Notes: generated by a model not told the origin, from the letters alone. Counted from the first letter of the stretch, positions 1-6,296 are shown. The stretch is DNA of 6,296 nucleotides from an uncultured Roseburia sp. (GCA_934307185.1 CAKRCJ010000137.1:1-6296); one strand, 5' to 3'. Translations and numbers: made by a program.

Positions 1-1280
1 GTTCCAATCGGACCATTTCTCTGTTTTGCGATAATGATTTCAGAAATACCTTTCATCTCAGAGTCATGGTTATAATAGTCATCCCTGTAAATAAACATTA
101 CCACGTCGGCATCCTGCTCGATGGCTCCGGACTCACGAAGGTCTGATAACATCGGTCTGTGGTCCGGCCGCTGCTCAACCGCACGGGAAAGCTGTGACAA
201 TGCAATTACCGGTACAGACAGTTCTCGCGCCAGTGCTTTTAGCGAACGGGAAATATCGGAAATCTCCTGCTGACGGGAATCGCTGCTTTTTCCCGAACCG
301 GACATCAACTGCAAATAGTCGATAATAATTAACTTCAAATCATGTTCCAGCTTATATTTCCGGCATTTACTTCTCATTTCCGCAATGGAAATACCTGGTG
401 TATCATCAATAATAAGCTTGGAATTACCAATTGTTCCGGCACCTTCGATTAACTTCTCCCAGTCACTGTCGGAAAGATTACCGGTACGGAGCGCCTGCGC
501 ATCTACTCTTGACTCCAGGGAAAACAGACGGTTTACCAGCTGCTCCTTCGACATCTCAAGTGAAAAAATAGCGGTACACATATCTTCATGAAATGCAACA
601 TACTGCGCAATGTTTAATACAAACGCTGTTTTTCCCATAGACGGACGCGCTGCAATCAGAATTAAATCCGATGGCTGCAATCCGGCAGTCCGGTAGTCCA
701 AATCAATAAACCCAGTAGGAATTCCGGTAACTGTTCCTGTTGTTTTGGCTGCATTTTCAATTTTTTCAAGTGCATTCATAACAACCTGACGGATTGGAAC
801 ATAGTCTCCTCCACCGCCTCTGGTAGAAAGCAGGTCAAATACCTTCTTCTCTGTCATATCCATGACCGTGTCGATATTCTCTTTTCCGGCATAGCACTCA
901 TTTTCAATTTCTTCGTTTAACTTAATTAATTTGCGGCGCATTGCATTGTCTTTGACGATTTTGGCATAATATTTAATATTTGCCGAAGTCGGAACCGCAT
1001 TCAAAAGCTCTCTTACATAATCAAGACTTGCTATCTCCGCCGGAACTTCTTTTTCTTTTAATTTATTCTGCAATGTAACAAGGTCAACCGGAAGTCCTTT
1101 ACTGTAAAGCTCTATCATAGCATCAAACAATACGCCATACTGTTTATGATAAAAATCCTCACTGTTTAGCATTTCCATTGCTGTCAATATTGCATCTTTA
1201 TCCATAATCATGGAACCAATAACAGACTGCTCTGCTTCCAGACTGTTTGGCATAATTCGCTTGATAAGCGTCTCTTCCAT
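1..1280 (-). CDS. dnaB: Replicative DNA helicase DnaB, 3' end cut off by the window edge
   Basis: This is the hexameric replicative helicase that unwinds DNA ahead of the fork (called DnaC in Bacillus). I translated 426 codons from the ATG at 1280, which is preceded by a strong AGGAGG. The N-terminal domain (about residues 1-140) opens with the family-typical PNSLEAEQSVIGSM. A linker region follows (about 145-185). The RecA-like ATPase domain has Walker A ARPSMGKT (211-218), SLEMSKEQ just after it, Walker B LIIIDYLQL with the Asp at 321, the LSQLSR and LRESGAIEQDAD segments, and the KQR motif (419-421). The reading frame is open throughout, with no intein or frameshift. Family members are about 440-460 residues long, so roughly 15-35 C-terminal residues lie outside the window. 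It is the third gene of the gdpP-rplI-dnaB operon, starting 12 nt after the rplI stop. The family assignment is certain; only the C-terminus is unseen. Confidence 0.98.
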   Translation of the reverse strand, partial: MEETLIKRIMPNSLEAEQSVIGSMIMDKDAILTAMEMLNSEDFYHKQYGVLFDAMIELYSKGLPVDLVTLQNKLKEKEVPAEIASLDYVRELLNAVPTSANIKYYAKIVKDNAMRRKLIKLNEEIENECYAGKENIDTVMDMTEKKVFDLLSTRGGGGDYVPIRQVVMNALEKIENAAKTTGTVTGIPTGFIDLDYRTAGLQPSDLILIAARPSMGKTAFVLNIAQYVAFHEDMCTAIFSLEMSKEQLVNRLFSLESRVDAQALRTGNLSDSDWEKLIEGAGTIGNSKLIIDDTPGISIAEMRSKCRKYKLEHDLKLIIIDYLQLMSGSGKSSDSRQQEISDISRSLKALARELSVPVIALSQLSRAVEQRPDHRPMLSDLRESGAIEQDADVVMFIYRDDYYNHDSEMKGISEIIIAKQRNGPIG

Positions 1281-1285
1281 GTAAG

Positions 1286-1291
1286 CCTCCT
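1286..1291 (-). promoter_or_regulatory. Ribosome binding site of dnaB
   Basis: A full AGGAGG lies 5 nt upstream of the dnaB ATG at 1280, in the 12-nt gap after the rplI stop codon. It fixes the dnaB start and indicates independent initiation rather than dependence on overlap with rplI. Confidence 0.85.
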
Positions 1292-1292
1292 A

Positions 1293-1739
1293 CTACTCTT
1301 CCACTACATGTACAGCTAATTTTCCTGTTACTTTTGTGTGTAATTTAATCGGAACTTCCACAACCCCAAAGCTTCTTATCGGTTCTGCAAGCTGCATTTT
1401 CTTTTTATCAAGCTCTAATCCAAGCTGCTCTTTTGCTGCTGATGCGATTTCTTTTGTAGAAACGGAGCCAAAGGTTCTTCCTCCTTCTCCGGCTTTCATC
1501 TTAACAGTCACTTTTTTCTCTTTTAAGCTTTCTGCAAGTGCAAGTGCAGCTTCATAATTTTCCTGTGCCACTTTATCAGCATACTGATTTTGCAATTTTA
1601 AATCATTCAGATTTTTTGCATTTGCCTCTACACCTAATTTTTTCGGAAAAATGGCATTACGTGCGTATCCGTCACTTACATTTACCACATCTCCTTTTTT
1701 TCCTAATGCTTTTACATCCTGCAATAATATTACTTTCAT
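1293..1739 (-). CDS. rplI: 50S ribosomal protein L9 (bL9)
   Basis: This is a 148-residue protein, the normal length for bL9, which binds 23S rRNA near the base of the L1 stalk of the large subunit. The N-terminal domain (about 1-45) carries the family signature: [16 protein letters not shown], then [13 protein letters not shown] (16-28) and a PKKLGVEA segment. A long helix rich in Lys, Glu and Ala follows (about 42-75) and connects to the C-terminal domain (about 80-148) with [11 protein letters not shown]. The residue after the conserved Asn is Ala (A29), where many bL9 proteins have an aromatic residue; I regard this as a minor variant. The ATG overlaps the gdpP stop codon by 4 nt (ATGA), and an AAGGAG lies inside the end of gdpP. 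It is the middle gene of the gdpP-rplI-dnaB operon. The gene is intact and the identity is secure. Confidence 0.98.
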   Translation of the reverse strand: MKVILLQDVKALGKKGDVVNVSDGYARNAIFPKKLGVEANAKNLNDLKLQNQYADKVAQENYEAALALAESLKEKKVTVKMKAGEGGRTFGSVSTKEIASAAKEQLGLELDKKKMQLAEPIRSFGVVEVPIKLHTKVTGKLAVHVVEE

Positions 1740-3790
1740 TCCTGAATATCTCCTTCTCTAATCATTTCATCAATTGTTCTCTGTATAATTCTCTTTGCTT
1801 CCTGAATAGAACAGTTCGTAAGCTGTGCGCCGGCAACATTTAAGTGTCCGCCACCACCCACACGCTCCATAATCAACTGGACATTTATCTCATCAATTGA
1901 CCTGGAACTGATATAAATCTTGCCCTGATATTCCGTTAAAACAAAGGATGCTTTAATTCCCACAATATTTAACAGTTCATTTGCCGCCTGTGCGCCTACA
2001 ATCGTAGGGCTTTCAATATTATCCGCAGGACAGATTGAAATTGCAAATGAATTGCGGTAAACCTCTGCACGGCGCACTGCTTCCGCTCTTGCTTTATACG
2101 CTGCCATATCATTTCTTAACATCTTTCTGACACGCGTCACCTCCGCACCTGCACGTCTTAAATAAGCGGCTGCCTCAAAGGTTCTTACCCCTGTCTTAGT
2201 CATAAAGTTATTCGTATCAATCAGAATACCTGCATAAATACAGTCTGCCTCGCTCGGTTCAAGCTTAATATTTTCCGAAAAATATTGCAACACTTCCGCA
2301 ATCATCTCACAGGCACTTGAAGCATACGGCTCAATATAAGATAACACCGGATTTTCTATTACTTCGCTGTTCTGTCTGTGATGGTCAAAAACACAGATAG
2401 TATCTGTCCGGTGCAAAAGCTCCGGGCACTCTGTATAGCTTGGTCTGTTCGTATCGACTACCATAACTAACGTATTTTTATTGGTAATAAGCAATGCTTC
2501 TTCATTCTTAATAAAAAGGTCTGCCGGATATCCTTTCTCCTCCGTAAAGCACTCTACAAGCGGTCTTAAAGAGGTTGTCACCTCATTTAAAACAATCTGT
2601 GCCTTCTTGCCAAGCACACACGCCGCACAATACACACCAATCGCCGCACCAAGAGAGTCTACATCGCTGATTTTGTGTCCCATGATTACAACATGTTCCC
2701 TGCTCTCTATAATCTCTCTTAAAGCATGTGCTTTTACTCTGGCTTTTACTCTGGTATTCCGTTCAACCTGTTTGGCTTTTCCACCGTAGTAGGAAACTTC
2801 TTCTCTCTCTTTTACAACAACCTGGTCTCCTCCACGTCCGAGTGCAAGGTCAATTCCCATTCTTGCATACTCGTAATTCTGTGTATAGCTTGCTCCTCCC
2901 ACACCGATACCAATACTTAAGGTAATCGCCATCTCATTTCCGACTTTAATACTCTTTACATCCTCAATAAGACTGAATTTATCTGCGGAAAGCTTTTCAA
3001 GGTATTTGTACTTGAACACAACAAAATACTTGTCTTTTTCAATCTTACGCACAAGCGCATCTATCTCGGTAAAATATTTATTTACTTTACGGTCGACAAG
3101 TGCTATTAAAAGAGAACGTTTTACATCTTCTATACTGTCTAACGCTTCCTCGTAGTTATCAATATATACAAGCCCTGCCACTAACTTCTGTTCCTCATTT
3201 TCCCTGATATAGCGGTTCAGCTCTGTCTCGTCAAATAAATAAATTGCGGTCAGATATTCATCATTCTGATTTAAAGAAACAATTGTACTGTCCTTCGTCA
3301 TCGTGTCGAAATAAATCCGCTTCATGGAAATTCTATAATTACGTTCATCTAAAACAACATTAACAGAATTCACTGTATCTGCCTTCTGAAGTATTTCTTT
3401 GGTCAGTCCCGGTAAAATAGTTGAAACAGACTTATGATAATTTTTATCTTTTCCCGTAATCTCTGTAAACTTTTCATTCATCCAAATAAAGCGCGAATTG
3501 TAATCTAACAATGCATATGGAGTTTCAAATTCATTCAACAGCTGCTTCTGCACGGTTCCATATTGTGTTGCAAAATTAATAAGTTCATTAATCAGAAGCG
3601 GCTTACTTCTGATTGCTGAAATTAATACAACTATAATATATATCCCTACAAAACCGGAAAAGGCTGCACCCATCCTTACATCTCTTGTGTACATTGCAGC
3701 ATTCATAATCACAAGCAGCACAATCAGATACAGCGGCCAGTTAAGATAGGTGCGCAGTTTTCCTTTTAACTTTATCTTATTTTTTTTCAT
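1736..3790 (-). CDS. gdpP: GdpP-type cyclic-di-AMP phosphodiesterase, membrane-anchored
   Basis: The 684-residue protein has the full GdpP (YybT) architecture and a typical length (Bacillus GdpP is about 660). Two N-terminal membrane segments (about 15-33 and 43-61) are followed by a PAS-like sensor region (about 82-195) and a degenerate GGDEF region (about 200-330) that lacks a GGDEF signature. The DHH domain has GHKISDVDS (H372, D376, D378), VVDTN (D446), DHH (469-471) and GILIDTN (D525). The DHHA1 domain has GGGGH (645-649) before NVAGAQL. All expected metal ligands of the DHH core are present, so the enzyme should hydrolyse c-di-AMP to pApA at the cytoplasmic face of the membrane. In known members the PAS domain binds heme and the GGDEF region has weak ATPase activity; neither can be read from this sequence. 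It is the first gene of the operon, with its own extended -10 promoter and an AAAGGG ribosome binding site. Its stop overlaps the rplI start. Confidence 0.97.
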   Translation of the reverse strand: MKKNKIKLKGKLRTYLNWPLYLIVLLVIMNAAMYTRDVRMGAAFSGFVGIYIIVVLISAIRSKPLLINELINFATQYGTVQKQLLNEFETPYALLDYNSRFIWMNEKFTEITGKDKNYHKSVSTILPGLTKEILQKADTVNSVNVVLDERNYRISMKRIYFDTMTKDSTIVSLNQNDEYLTAIYLFDETELNRYIRENEEQKLVAGLVYIDNYEEALDSIEDVKRSLLIALVDRKVNKYFTEIDALVRKIEKDKYFVVFKYKYLEKLSADKFSLIEDVKSIKVGNEMAITLSIGIGVGGASYTQNYEYARMGIDLALGRGGDQVVVKEREEVSYYGGKAKQVERNTRVKARVKAHALREIIESREHVVIMGHKISDVDSLGAAIGVYCAACVLGKKAQIVLNEVTTSLRPLVECFTEEKGYPADLFIKNEEALLITNKNTLVMVVDTNRPSYTECPELLHRTDTICVFDHHRQNSEVIENPVLSYIEPYASSACEMIAEVLQYFSENIKLEPSEADCIYAGILIDTNNFMTKTGVRTFEAAAYLRRAGAEVTRVRKMLRNDMAAYKARAEAVRRAEVYRNSFAISICPADNIESPTIVGAQAANELLNIVGIKASFVLTEYQGKIYISSRSIDEINVQLIMERVGGGGHLNVAGAQLTNCSIQEAKRIIQRTIDEMIREGDIQE
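1750..1755 (-). promoter_or_regulatory. Ribosome binding site of rplI, inside the gdpP coding end
   Basis: AAGGAG lies 10 nt upstream of the rplI ATG and within the last codons of gdpP. Together with the ATGA stop/start overlap it suggests translational coupling of rplI to gdpP. The spacing is slightly long. It supports the ATG at 1739, which gives the standard bL9 N-terminus. Confidence 0.7.
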
Positions 3791-3797
3791 ACCTACA

Positions 3798-3803
3798 CCC
3801 TTT
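3798..3803 (-). promoter_or_regulatory. Ribosome binding site of gdpP
   Basis: AAAGGG lies 7 nt upstream of the gdpP ATG at 3790. No other in-frame start has comparable support, and this start gives the expected short cytoplasmic basic segment before the first membrane helix. Confidence 0.7.
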
Positions 3804-3837
3804 AATGCATTACATATTTTTCTCTGTAATCCAACTG

Positions 3838-3864
3838 AAAAAATAATGATTTGCCATTCATTAT
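3838..3864 (-). terminator. Weak AT-rich hairpin with T-tract after the lipoprotein gene
   Basis: On the minus strand, ATAATGA (3864-3858) and TCATTAT (3849-3843) pair as a 7-bp stem with an 8-nt loop. Five more T residues follow directly (3842-3838). The layout is that of an intrinsic terminator, but the stem has only one G-C pair and would be weak. It lies about 40 nt past the lipoprotein stop and overlaps the gdpP -10 box, so transcripts from the gdpP promoter would not contain the complete stem. It could reduce read-through from the lipoprotein gene, or be chance in AT-rich DNA. Confidence 0.3.
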
Positions 3865-3888
3865 ACCATTTTAAAGGGATAATATAAA
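3860..3888 (-). promoter_or_regulatory. Extended -10 promoter of the gdpP-rplI-dnaB operon
   Basis: The minus strand carries TGG followed by a perfect TATAAT (3868-3860), an extended -10 element. A TTTATA -35-like box (4 of 6 matches to TTGACA) lies at 3888-3883 with a 17-bp spacer. Transcription would start near 3853, leaving a leader of about 60 nt before the gdpP ATG. The promoter begins only 15 nt after the lipoprotein stop codon, so the housekeeping operon has its own promoter, separate from the upstream accessory genes. This is seen in sequence only; no start site has been mapped. Confidence 0.75.
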
Positions 3889-3902
3889 GTAGGTTTTCTG
3901 AT

Positions 3903-4595
3903 TTAATTTCCCATTTTGCTCCCCGGATTATCCTCCGCTTCCTTTAAGGTATTGTAATTTCCTTTATCCATATCATCAATAAAATTATTGGAAAGTATTT
4001 TCTTTCCAGAAAAATCTTCCGGAAATTCCTGCACATATTCGGTCAGTTCTCCCTGATATCCTGTATCAGAAACATAATGGCAGATTTTATAACCCGTTCC
4101 CTCTTCACCGCCATGCACCGGAAATATAATATCATGCCATCCATTTGTCATATTATCACTTATGTAAACCGGTGTGCGGATATAGTCAAAGCTTTCCAAC
4201 ACATAATATCCGCTCTCATTCTGCCCTAAAATAAGTGCCGGGTCACCACCGTCACATTCCGTGTATTCACCTACAACAACCGCAATTGTCTCTTCTTTTC
4301 CATCCTCATCCAAATCAATATTGTTGTAATAATAACGTGTCTCTTCAAGGTATTCTTCCGAAATCTGATAATAATCAATTAAAAACTCAGCCAGTTCCTG
4401 ATTTGAATTTTCATCTGCATAAATTGTTTCTGTATCTATGTCTGTTATCAAAATTTTAATCTCTGTTTCGGAACACTCTTCTTTTTCCACCGCATTTGTA
4501 TTTTCCTTTTTTTCGGATTGTTCTTTTCCACAACCACTCAAAAATATTGCGCCAGCCAGTATAACCGCAAAATTTTTTAAAATCCTGTTTCTCAT
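3903..4595 (-). CDS. Putative acidic lipoprotein with a Ca-loop-like motif, function unknown
   Basis: This is a 230-residue protein I do not recognise as a named family. It starts with a basic end (MRNRILK), a hydrophobic stretch (about 9-20) and a lipobox LSGC with the lipidated Cys at 22, so it should be exported and anchored to the outer face of the membrane. Residues 23-47 are charged and low-complexity and probably form a tether. The rest is strongly acidic. D94, D96, D98, G99 and E102 form a DxDxDGxxE calcium-loop-like motif followed by a beta-strand-like TIAVVVGEY. Residues 148-161 (DNMTNGWHDIIFPV) resemble a degenerate version of the same loop-strand unit. This is reminiscent of FG-GAP/VCBS propeller repeats, but it is inference and only one or two units are visible. 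The gene follows the MATE gene by 81 nt and may be co-transcribed. AAGGGA lies 11 nt before the ATG, and a GGAGG lies too far away to serve this start directly. Confidence 0.85.
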   Translation of the reverse strand: MRNRILKNFAVILAGAIFLSGCGKEQSEKKENTNAVEKEECSETEIKILITDIDTETIYADENSNQELAEFLIDYYQISEEYLEETRYYYNNIDLDEDGKEETIAVVVGEYTECDGGDPALILGQNESGYYVLESFDYIRTPVYISDNMTNGWHDIIFPVHGGEEGTGYKICHYVSDTGYQGELTEYVQEFPEDFSGKKILSNNFIDDMDKGNYNTLKEAEDNPGSKMGN

Positions 4596-4606
4596 ATTAA
4601 AACTAA

Positions 4607-4622
4607 TCCCTTCATTACCTCC
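4607..4622 (-). promoter_or_regulatory. Ribosome binding region of the lipoprotein gene, two candidate sites
   Basis: Two purine-rich sites precede the ATG at 4595. AAGGGA (4612-4607) has 11-nt spacing and is usable though long. GGAGG (4622-4618) is the stronger match but lies 22 nt away. Between them an ATG at 4615 opens a 7-codon reading frame whose TGA overlaps the lipoprotein start (ATGA). I favour AAGGGA as the working site; the stronger GGAGG remains unexplained. Confidence 0.45.
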
Positions 4623-4655
4623 AGCGTGTTTCTATGCGTTAAAATAGCGTATCAC

Positions 4656-4684
4656 ATTATATTTCTGCCATTTTCATTATATTA
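4656..4684 (-). promoter_or_regulatory. Possible promoter upstream of the lipoprotein gene
   Basis: A perfect TATAAT (-10) lies at 4661-4656, about 60 nt before the lipoprotein ATG. The -35 position at 17-bp spacing (4684-4679, TAATAT) is poor and there is no TG extension. A second TATAAT lies 20 bp upstream (4681-4676), overlapping the MATE stop codon. The region is AT-rich, so one or both may be chance. No terminator is visible between the MATE and lipoprotein genes, so read-through is equally plausible. Confidence 0.35.
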
Positions 4685-6065
4685 CACTTTTTCCCATCCA
4701 TTTTCCATGTAAAAAACGGACAGAAAAAATGATGCTCCGTATTCCCCAGTCCGCAAACATACCAATCCACACCGCAATAGGGCCAAAGCCCTGAAAACGA
4801 ATTAAATAAATTGCAAGTGCAACTCTGCAAAACCACATGGTGCAGGTGGCGGTAATCATAGAAAACTTTACATCTCCTGCTGCCCTTAACCCATAAGGCG
4901 GAATGAAAGACAGTGACCACAATATCGGTTTTGCAATTGTAATTGCAACGAGCATCTGATAACAAAGCTCCATACTTTCCGGTTCCATTCCTGCCAAGTG
5001 CATCACCGGACGGCTGATTAAAAACGTAAGCAGGCATGAAATTAACAAAACAATTTCTGCATATCCTGTCAGCTTTACGATGTAATATTTCGCCTCTTCT
5101 TTTCTTCCGGCTCCAAATGCCTGTCCCGCAACGGTCATCAGTCCAATTCCGACTGCGATTGCCGCTATTCCATTTACATTTTCAAAAATAACTGTCATTG
5201 CCTGTGCCGCAATCGCCTGTGTTCCAAGCGTGGAAACGGTTGACTGGATTGCTAATTTTCCAAACTGGAACATTCCGTTTTCTATTCCTGCCGGAATACC
5301 GATTGCCAATATTTTTCCAATAAGCGGAAAATCCGGGCGGATTGTCAAATATTCATTTAATACAATATCCTGTTTTGGCTTTCTTAAAAACCACAGTACA
5401 ACAAATGCACAGAAAATCCTCGAAATAAGTGTTGATATGGCAGCTCCGGCAACACCCATGTTACATCCGAAAATTAAAACTGCATTTCCTGCAATGTTTA
5501 ATACATTGGAGATAATCGATATTTTCATTGGAAACTTTGAATTTCCCCCCGCACGGTAAAATGCACCTCCCGCATTAAAAAGCGCTATGAACGGATAAGA
5601 TGCGGCTGTAATTTTAAAGTATATAATGGAGTCCTCCATAACCTCCGCTTCCACGCTTCCGAAAATCAGCCGAAGCAACGGTTTGCAGAAAATAAGCCCT
5701 ATTACCGTCAGTGTCACCGATATAACGATTACCGTCAGAAATATCTGTCTTGCCGCTTTATTAGCTCCTTTTTTATCGCCTTTTCCAAGGTAGTGGGAAC
5801 AGATAATTGCGGCTCCGGTAGAAAGTGCAGCAAATACCTGAATGACAAGCATGTTGATGGAGTCTACCAGTGAAACTGCTGACATTGCAACACTTCCAAC
5901 GTTACTTACCATCATGGTATCTGCCATTCCCATAAGGGAATTCAACATTTGTTCTACCATGATTGGGATAAGCAGCATCCATAATGCACGACTTGAAAAC
6001 ATCAAATTATCCCAATCAATTTTGGATGCGTCATATAATCTATTTTTAAATGAAGTTTTGTTCAT
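4677..6065 (-). CDS. MATE-family multidrug / cation antiporter
   Basis: This is a 462-residue integral membrane transporter, the usual MATE length, predicted to have 12 helices in two related lobes. MATE proteins export cationic drugs and other organic compounds in exchange for Na+ or H+. The N-lobe shows GMADTMMVSNVG (46-57), GAAIICSHYLGKGDKKGA (84-101) and AFYRAGGNSKFPM (168-180), followed by NVLNIAGNAVLIFG. The C-lobe repeats the pattern with GIPAGIENG (256-264), VAGQAFGAGRKEEA (312-325) and GLRAAGDVKFSM (392-403). The C-terminus is short and basic. The start is the ATG at 6065, because GGAGAG lies 7 nt upstream. An in-frame TTG at 6080 overlaps that ribosome binding site and is unlikely to be the start. 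The gene has its own promoter and follows the rpsR terminator. Substrate and coupling ion cannot be read from sequence. The subfamily (NorM-like or DinF-like) is not resolved. Confidence 0.96.
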   Translation of the reverse strand: MNKTSFKNRLYDASKIDWDNLMFSSRALWMLLIPIMVEQMLNSLMGMADTMMVSNVGSVAMSAVSLVDSINMLVIQVFAALSTGAAIICSHYLGKGDKKGANKAARQIFLTVIVISVTLTVIGLIFCKPLLRLIFGSVEAEVMEDSIIYFKITAASYPFIALFNAGGAFYRAGGNSKFPMKISIISNVLNIAGNAVLIFGCNMGVAGAAISTLISRIFCAFVVLWFLRKPKQDIVLNEYLTIRPDFPLIGKILAIGIPAGIENGMFQFGKLAIQSTVSTLGTQAIAAQAMTVIFENVNGIAAIAVGIGLMTVAGQAFGAGRKEEAKYYIVKLTGYAEIVLLISCLLTFLISRPVMHLAGMEPESMELCYQMLVAITIAKPILWSLSFIPPYGLRAAGDVKFSMITATCTMWFCRVALAIYLIRFQGFGPIAVWIGMFADWGIRSIIFSVRFLHGKWMGKSVI

Positions 6066-6072
6066 GAATATT

Positions 6073-6078
6073 CTCTCC
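6073..6078 (-). promoter_or_regulatory. Ribosome binding site that fixes the MATE start
   Basis: GGAGAG sits 7 nt before the ATG at 6065. The alternative in-frame TTG at 6080-6078 shares a base with this site, so a longer protein starting there would lack a Shine-Dalgarno site at proper spacing. This supports the 462-residue form over a 467-residue one. Confidence 0.8.
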
Positions 6079-6105
6079 AAATATTATAATCCTTTTGCTA
6101 TCAAC

Positions 6106-6135
6106 AAGATACACGTACCCTTCACTCGTTGTCAA
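6106..6135 (-). promoter_or_regulatory. Promoter of the MATE gene
   Basis: A perfect TTGACA -35 box (6135-6130) is followed by an 18-bp spacer and TATCTT (6111-6106; 4 of 6 matches to TATAAT). The predicted start is near 6098, leaving a leader of about 30 nt that contains GGAGAG. An imperfect inverted repeat (CAACGAG at 6131-6125, CTTGTTG at 6108-6102, 6 of 7 positions symmetric) overlaps both boxes and could be a regulator site. No regulator gene is in the window. Confidence 0.6.
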
Positions 6136-6175
6136 GTGTGGCTTATTTTTGTTCAAAACTCTTGTGTTAAAACAC

Positions 6176-6209
6176 AAAAAAGACCAACTACCCTCTCGGA
6201 TAATTGGTC
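6176..6209 (-). terminator. Strong intrinsic terminator after rpsR
   Basis: On the minus strand a 12-bp stem (6209-6198 with 6193-6182) closes a GAGA tetraloop. All twelve positions pair, two of them G-U. Six T residues follow directly (6181-6176). It begins 15 nt after the rpsR stop codon. This is a textbook Rho-independent terminator that ends the ribosomal-protein transcript and separates it from the MATE gene. Confidence 0.93.
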
Positions 6210-6223
6210 CATTCTTTTAAATC

Positions 6224-6296
6224 TTATTCGCAAACGTATGGCATAAGAGCTACGTGACGTGCTCTCTTGATTGCTACTGTAAGAGCTCTCTGGTGT
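6224..6296 (-). CDS. rpsR: 30S ribosomal protein S18, C-terminal end only
   Basis: Only the last 23 codons and the TAA stop are in the window; the 5' part lies beyond the right edge. The peptide (HQRALTVAIKRARHV followed by ALMPYVCE) matches the conserved S18 C-terminus, in which an RxLTxAIKRARHxALxPY core contacts 16S rRNA in the platform of the small subunit. A Cys precedes the terminal Glu, which I regard as a minor variant. In Firmicutes this gene usually ends an rpsF-ssb-rpsR operon. The strong terminator downstream fits that, but the upstream genes are not visible here. Confidence 0.93.
   Translation of the reverse strand, partial: HQRALTVAIKRARHVALMPYVCE

Noticed and set aside
385..2925. 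Several plus-strand open frames (385-591, 1336-1557, 1538-1843, 2481-2789, 2726-2925)
   Set aside because: All lie antisense to dnaB, rplI or gdpP and have compositions expected of shadow frames, rich in Ser, Leu and Cys without domains.
2800..3190. An active diguanylate cyclase domain in gdpP
   Set aside because: The region aligns by position with a GGDEF domain but has no GGDEF signature, as is normal in GdpP proteins, so cyclase activity is not expected.
4657..5037. A 126-codon open frame on the minus strand inside the MATE gene region
   Set aside because: It is a shifted frame of the MATE coding sequence, Cys/His/Trp-rich with no recognisable domain. The MATE frame is intact and carries the family motifs through the same bases.
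4235..5559. Plus-strand open frames at 4235-4459, 4438-4647 and 5230-5559
   Set aside because: They are antisense to the lipoprotein and MATE genes, with no recognisable motifs; the real genes explain the sequence.
6066..6080. Upstream TTG start giving a MATE protein five residues longer
   Set aside because: The TTG overlaps the GGAGAG ribosome binding site of the ATG at 6065, and no ribosome binding site serves the TTG.
6083..6088. A perfect TATAAT just before the MATE gene
   Set aside because: Transcription from it would start within or next to the ribosome binding site, and its -35 position is poor. The TTGACA/TATCTT pair upstream is a better promoter.
6162..6177. A second small hairpin (6-bp stem, 4-nt loop) just after the rpsR terminator
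   Set aside because: It is AT-rich, overlaps the U-tract of the strong terminator and has no T-run of its own on the minus strand; probably incidental.
5842..6246. A 134-codon open frame on the plus strand
   Set aside because: It runs antisense across the MATE start, its promoter and the rpsR terminator, has no family-like sequence, and contradicts several well-supported minus-strand features.
1..6296. A defence system, prophage, insertion sequence, CRISPR array or novel multigene system
   Set aside because: All six genes are accounted for as core or transporter genes plus one lipoprotein. I saw no direct-repeat arrays, transposase, integrase, tRNA or attachment-like repeats.

Overview
The window looks like a chromosomal core segment of a low-GC Gram-positive anaerobe, most likely a member of Clostridia and probably Lachnospiraceae. 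The reasons are the moderate-to-low GC content, strong Shine-Dalgarno sites (AGGAGG, AAGGAG), consensus sigma-A type promoters, a GdpP-family c-di-AMP phosphodiesterase, a lipobox lipoprotein, and the rpsR / gdpP-rplI-dnaB gene order typical of Firmicutes. The species cannot be named from this sequence. Every gene I can support is on the minus strand, so transcription runs from high to low coordinates.

Layout in the direction of transcription. (1) 6296-6224: the last 23 codons of rpsR (ribosomal protein S18). They are followed by a strong intrinsic terminator with a perfectly paired 12-bp stem, a GAGA loop and a U-tract. (2) 6135-4677: a promoter with a consensus -35 box, then a complete MATE-family multidrug/Na+ antiporter gene. 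(3) 4661-3903: a possible promoter, then a small acidic lipoprotein of unknown function with a Ca-loop-like motif. (4) 3888-1: an extended -10 promoter driving gdpP, rplI and dnaB. gdpP and rplI overlap by 4 nt, and rplI and dnaB are 12 nt apart. dnaB runs off the left edge and lacks only its last few residues.

The core genes serve ribosome assembly (S18, L9), replication fork unwinding (DnaB) and c-di-AMP turnover (GdpP). The MATE and lipoprotein genes sit between rpsR and gdpP and look like accessory genes placed at an operon boundary, each with its own probable promoter. No gene-free stretch exceeds 150 bases. I see no RNA gene, insertion sequence, CRISPR array, integrase, attachment site or origin.

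I did not find a convincing undescribed system. The least-explained item is the lipoprotein. The best small-scale signals are its leader region, a symmetric element in the MATE promoter, and an AT-rich hairpin with a T-tract that overlaps the gdpP promoter.
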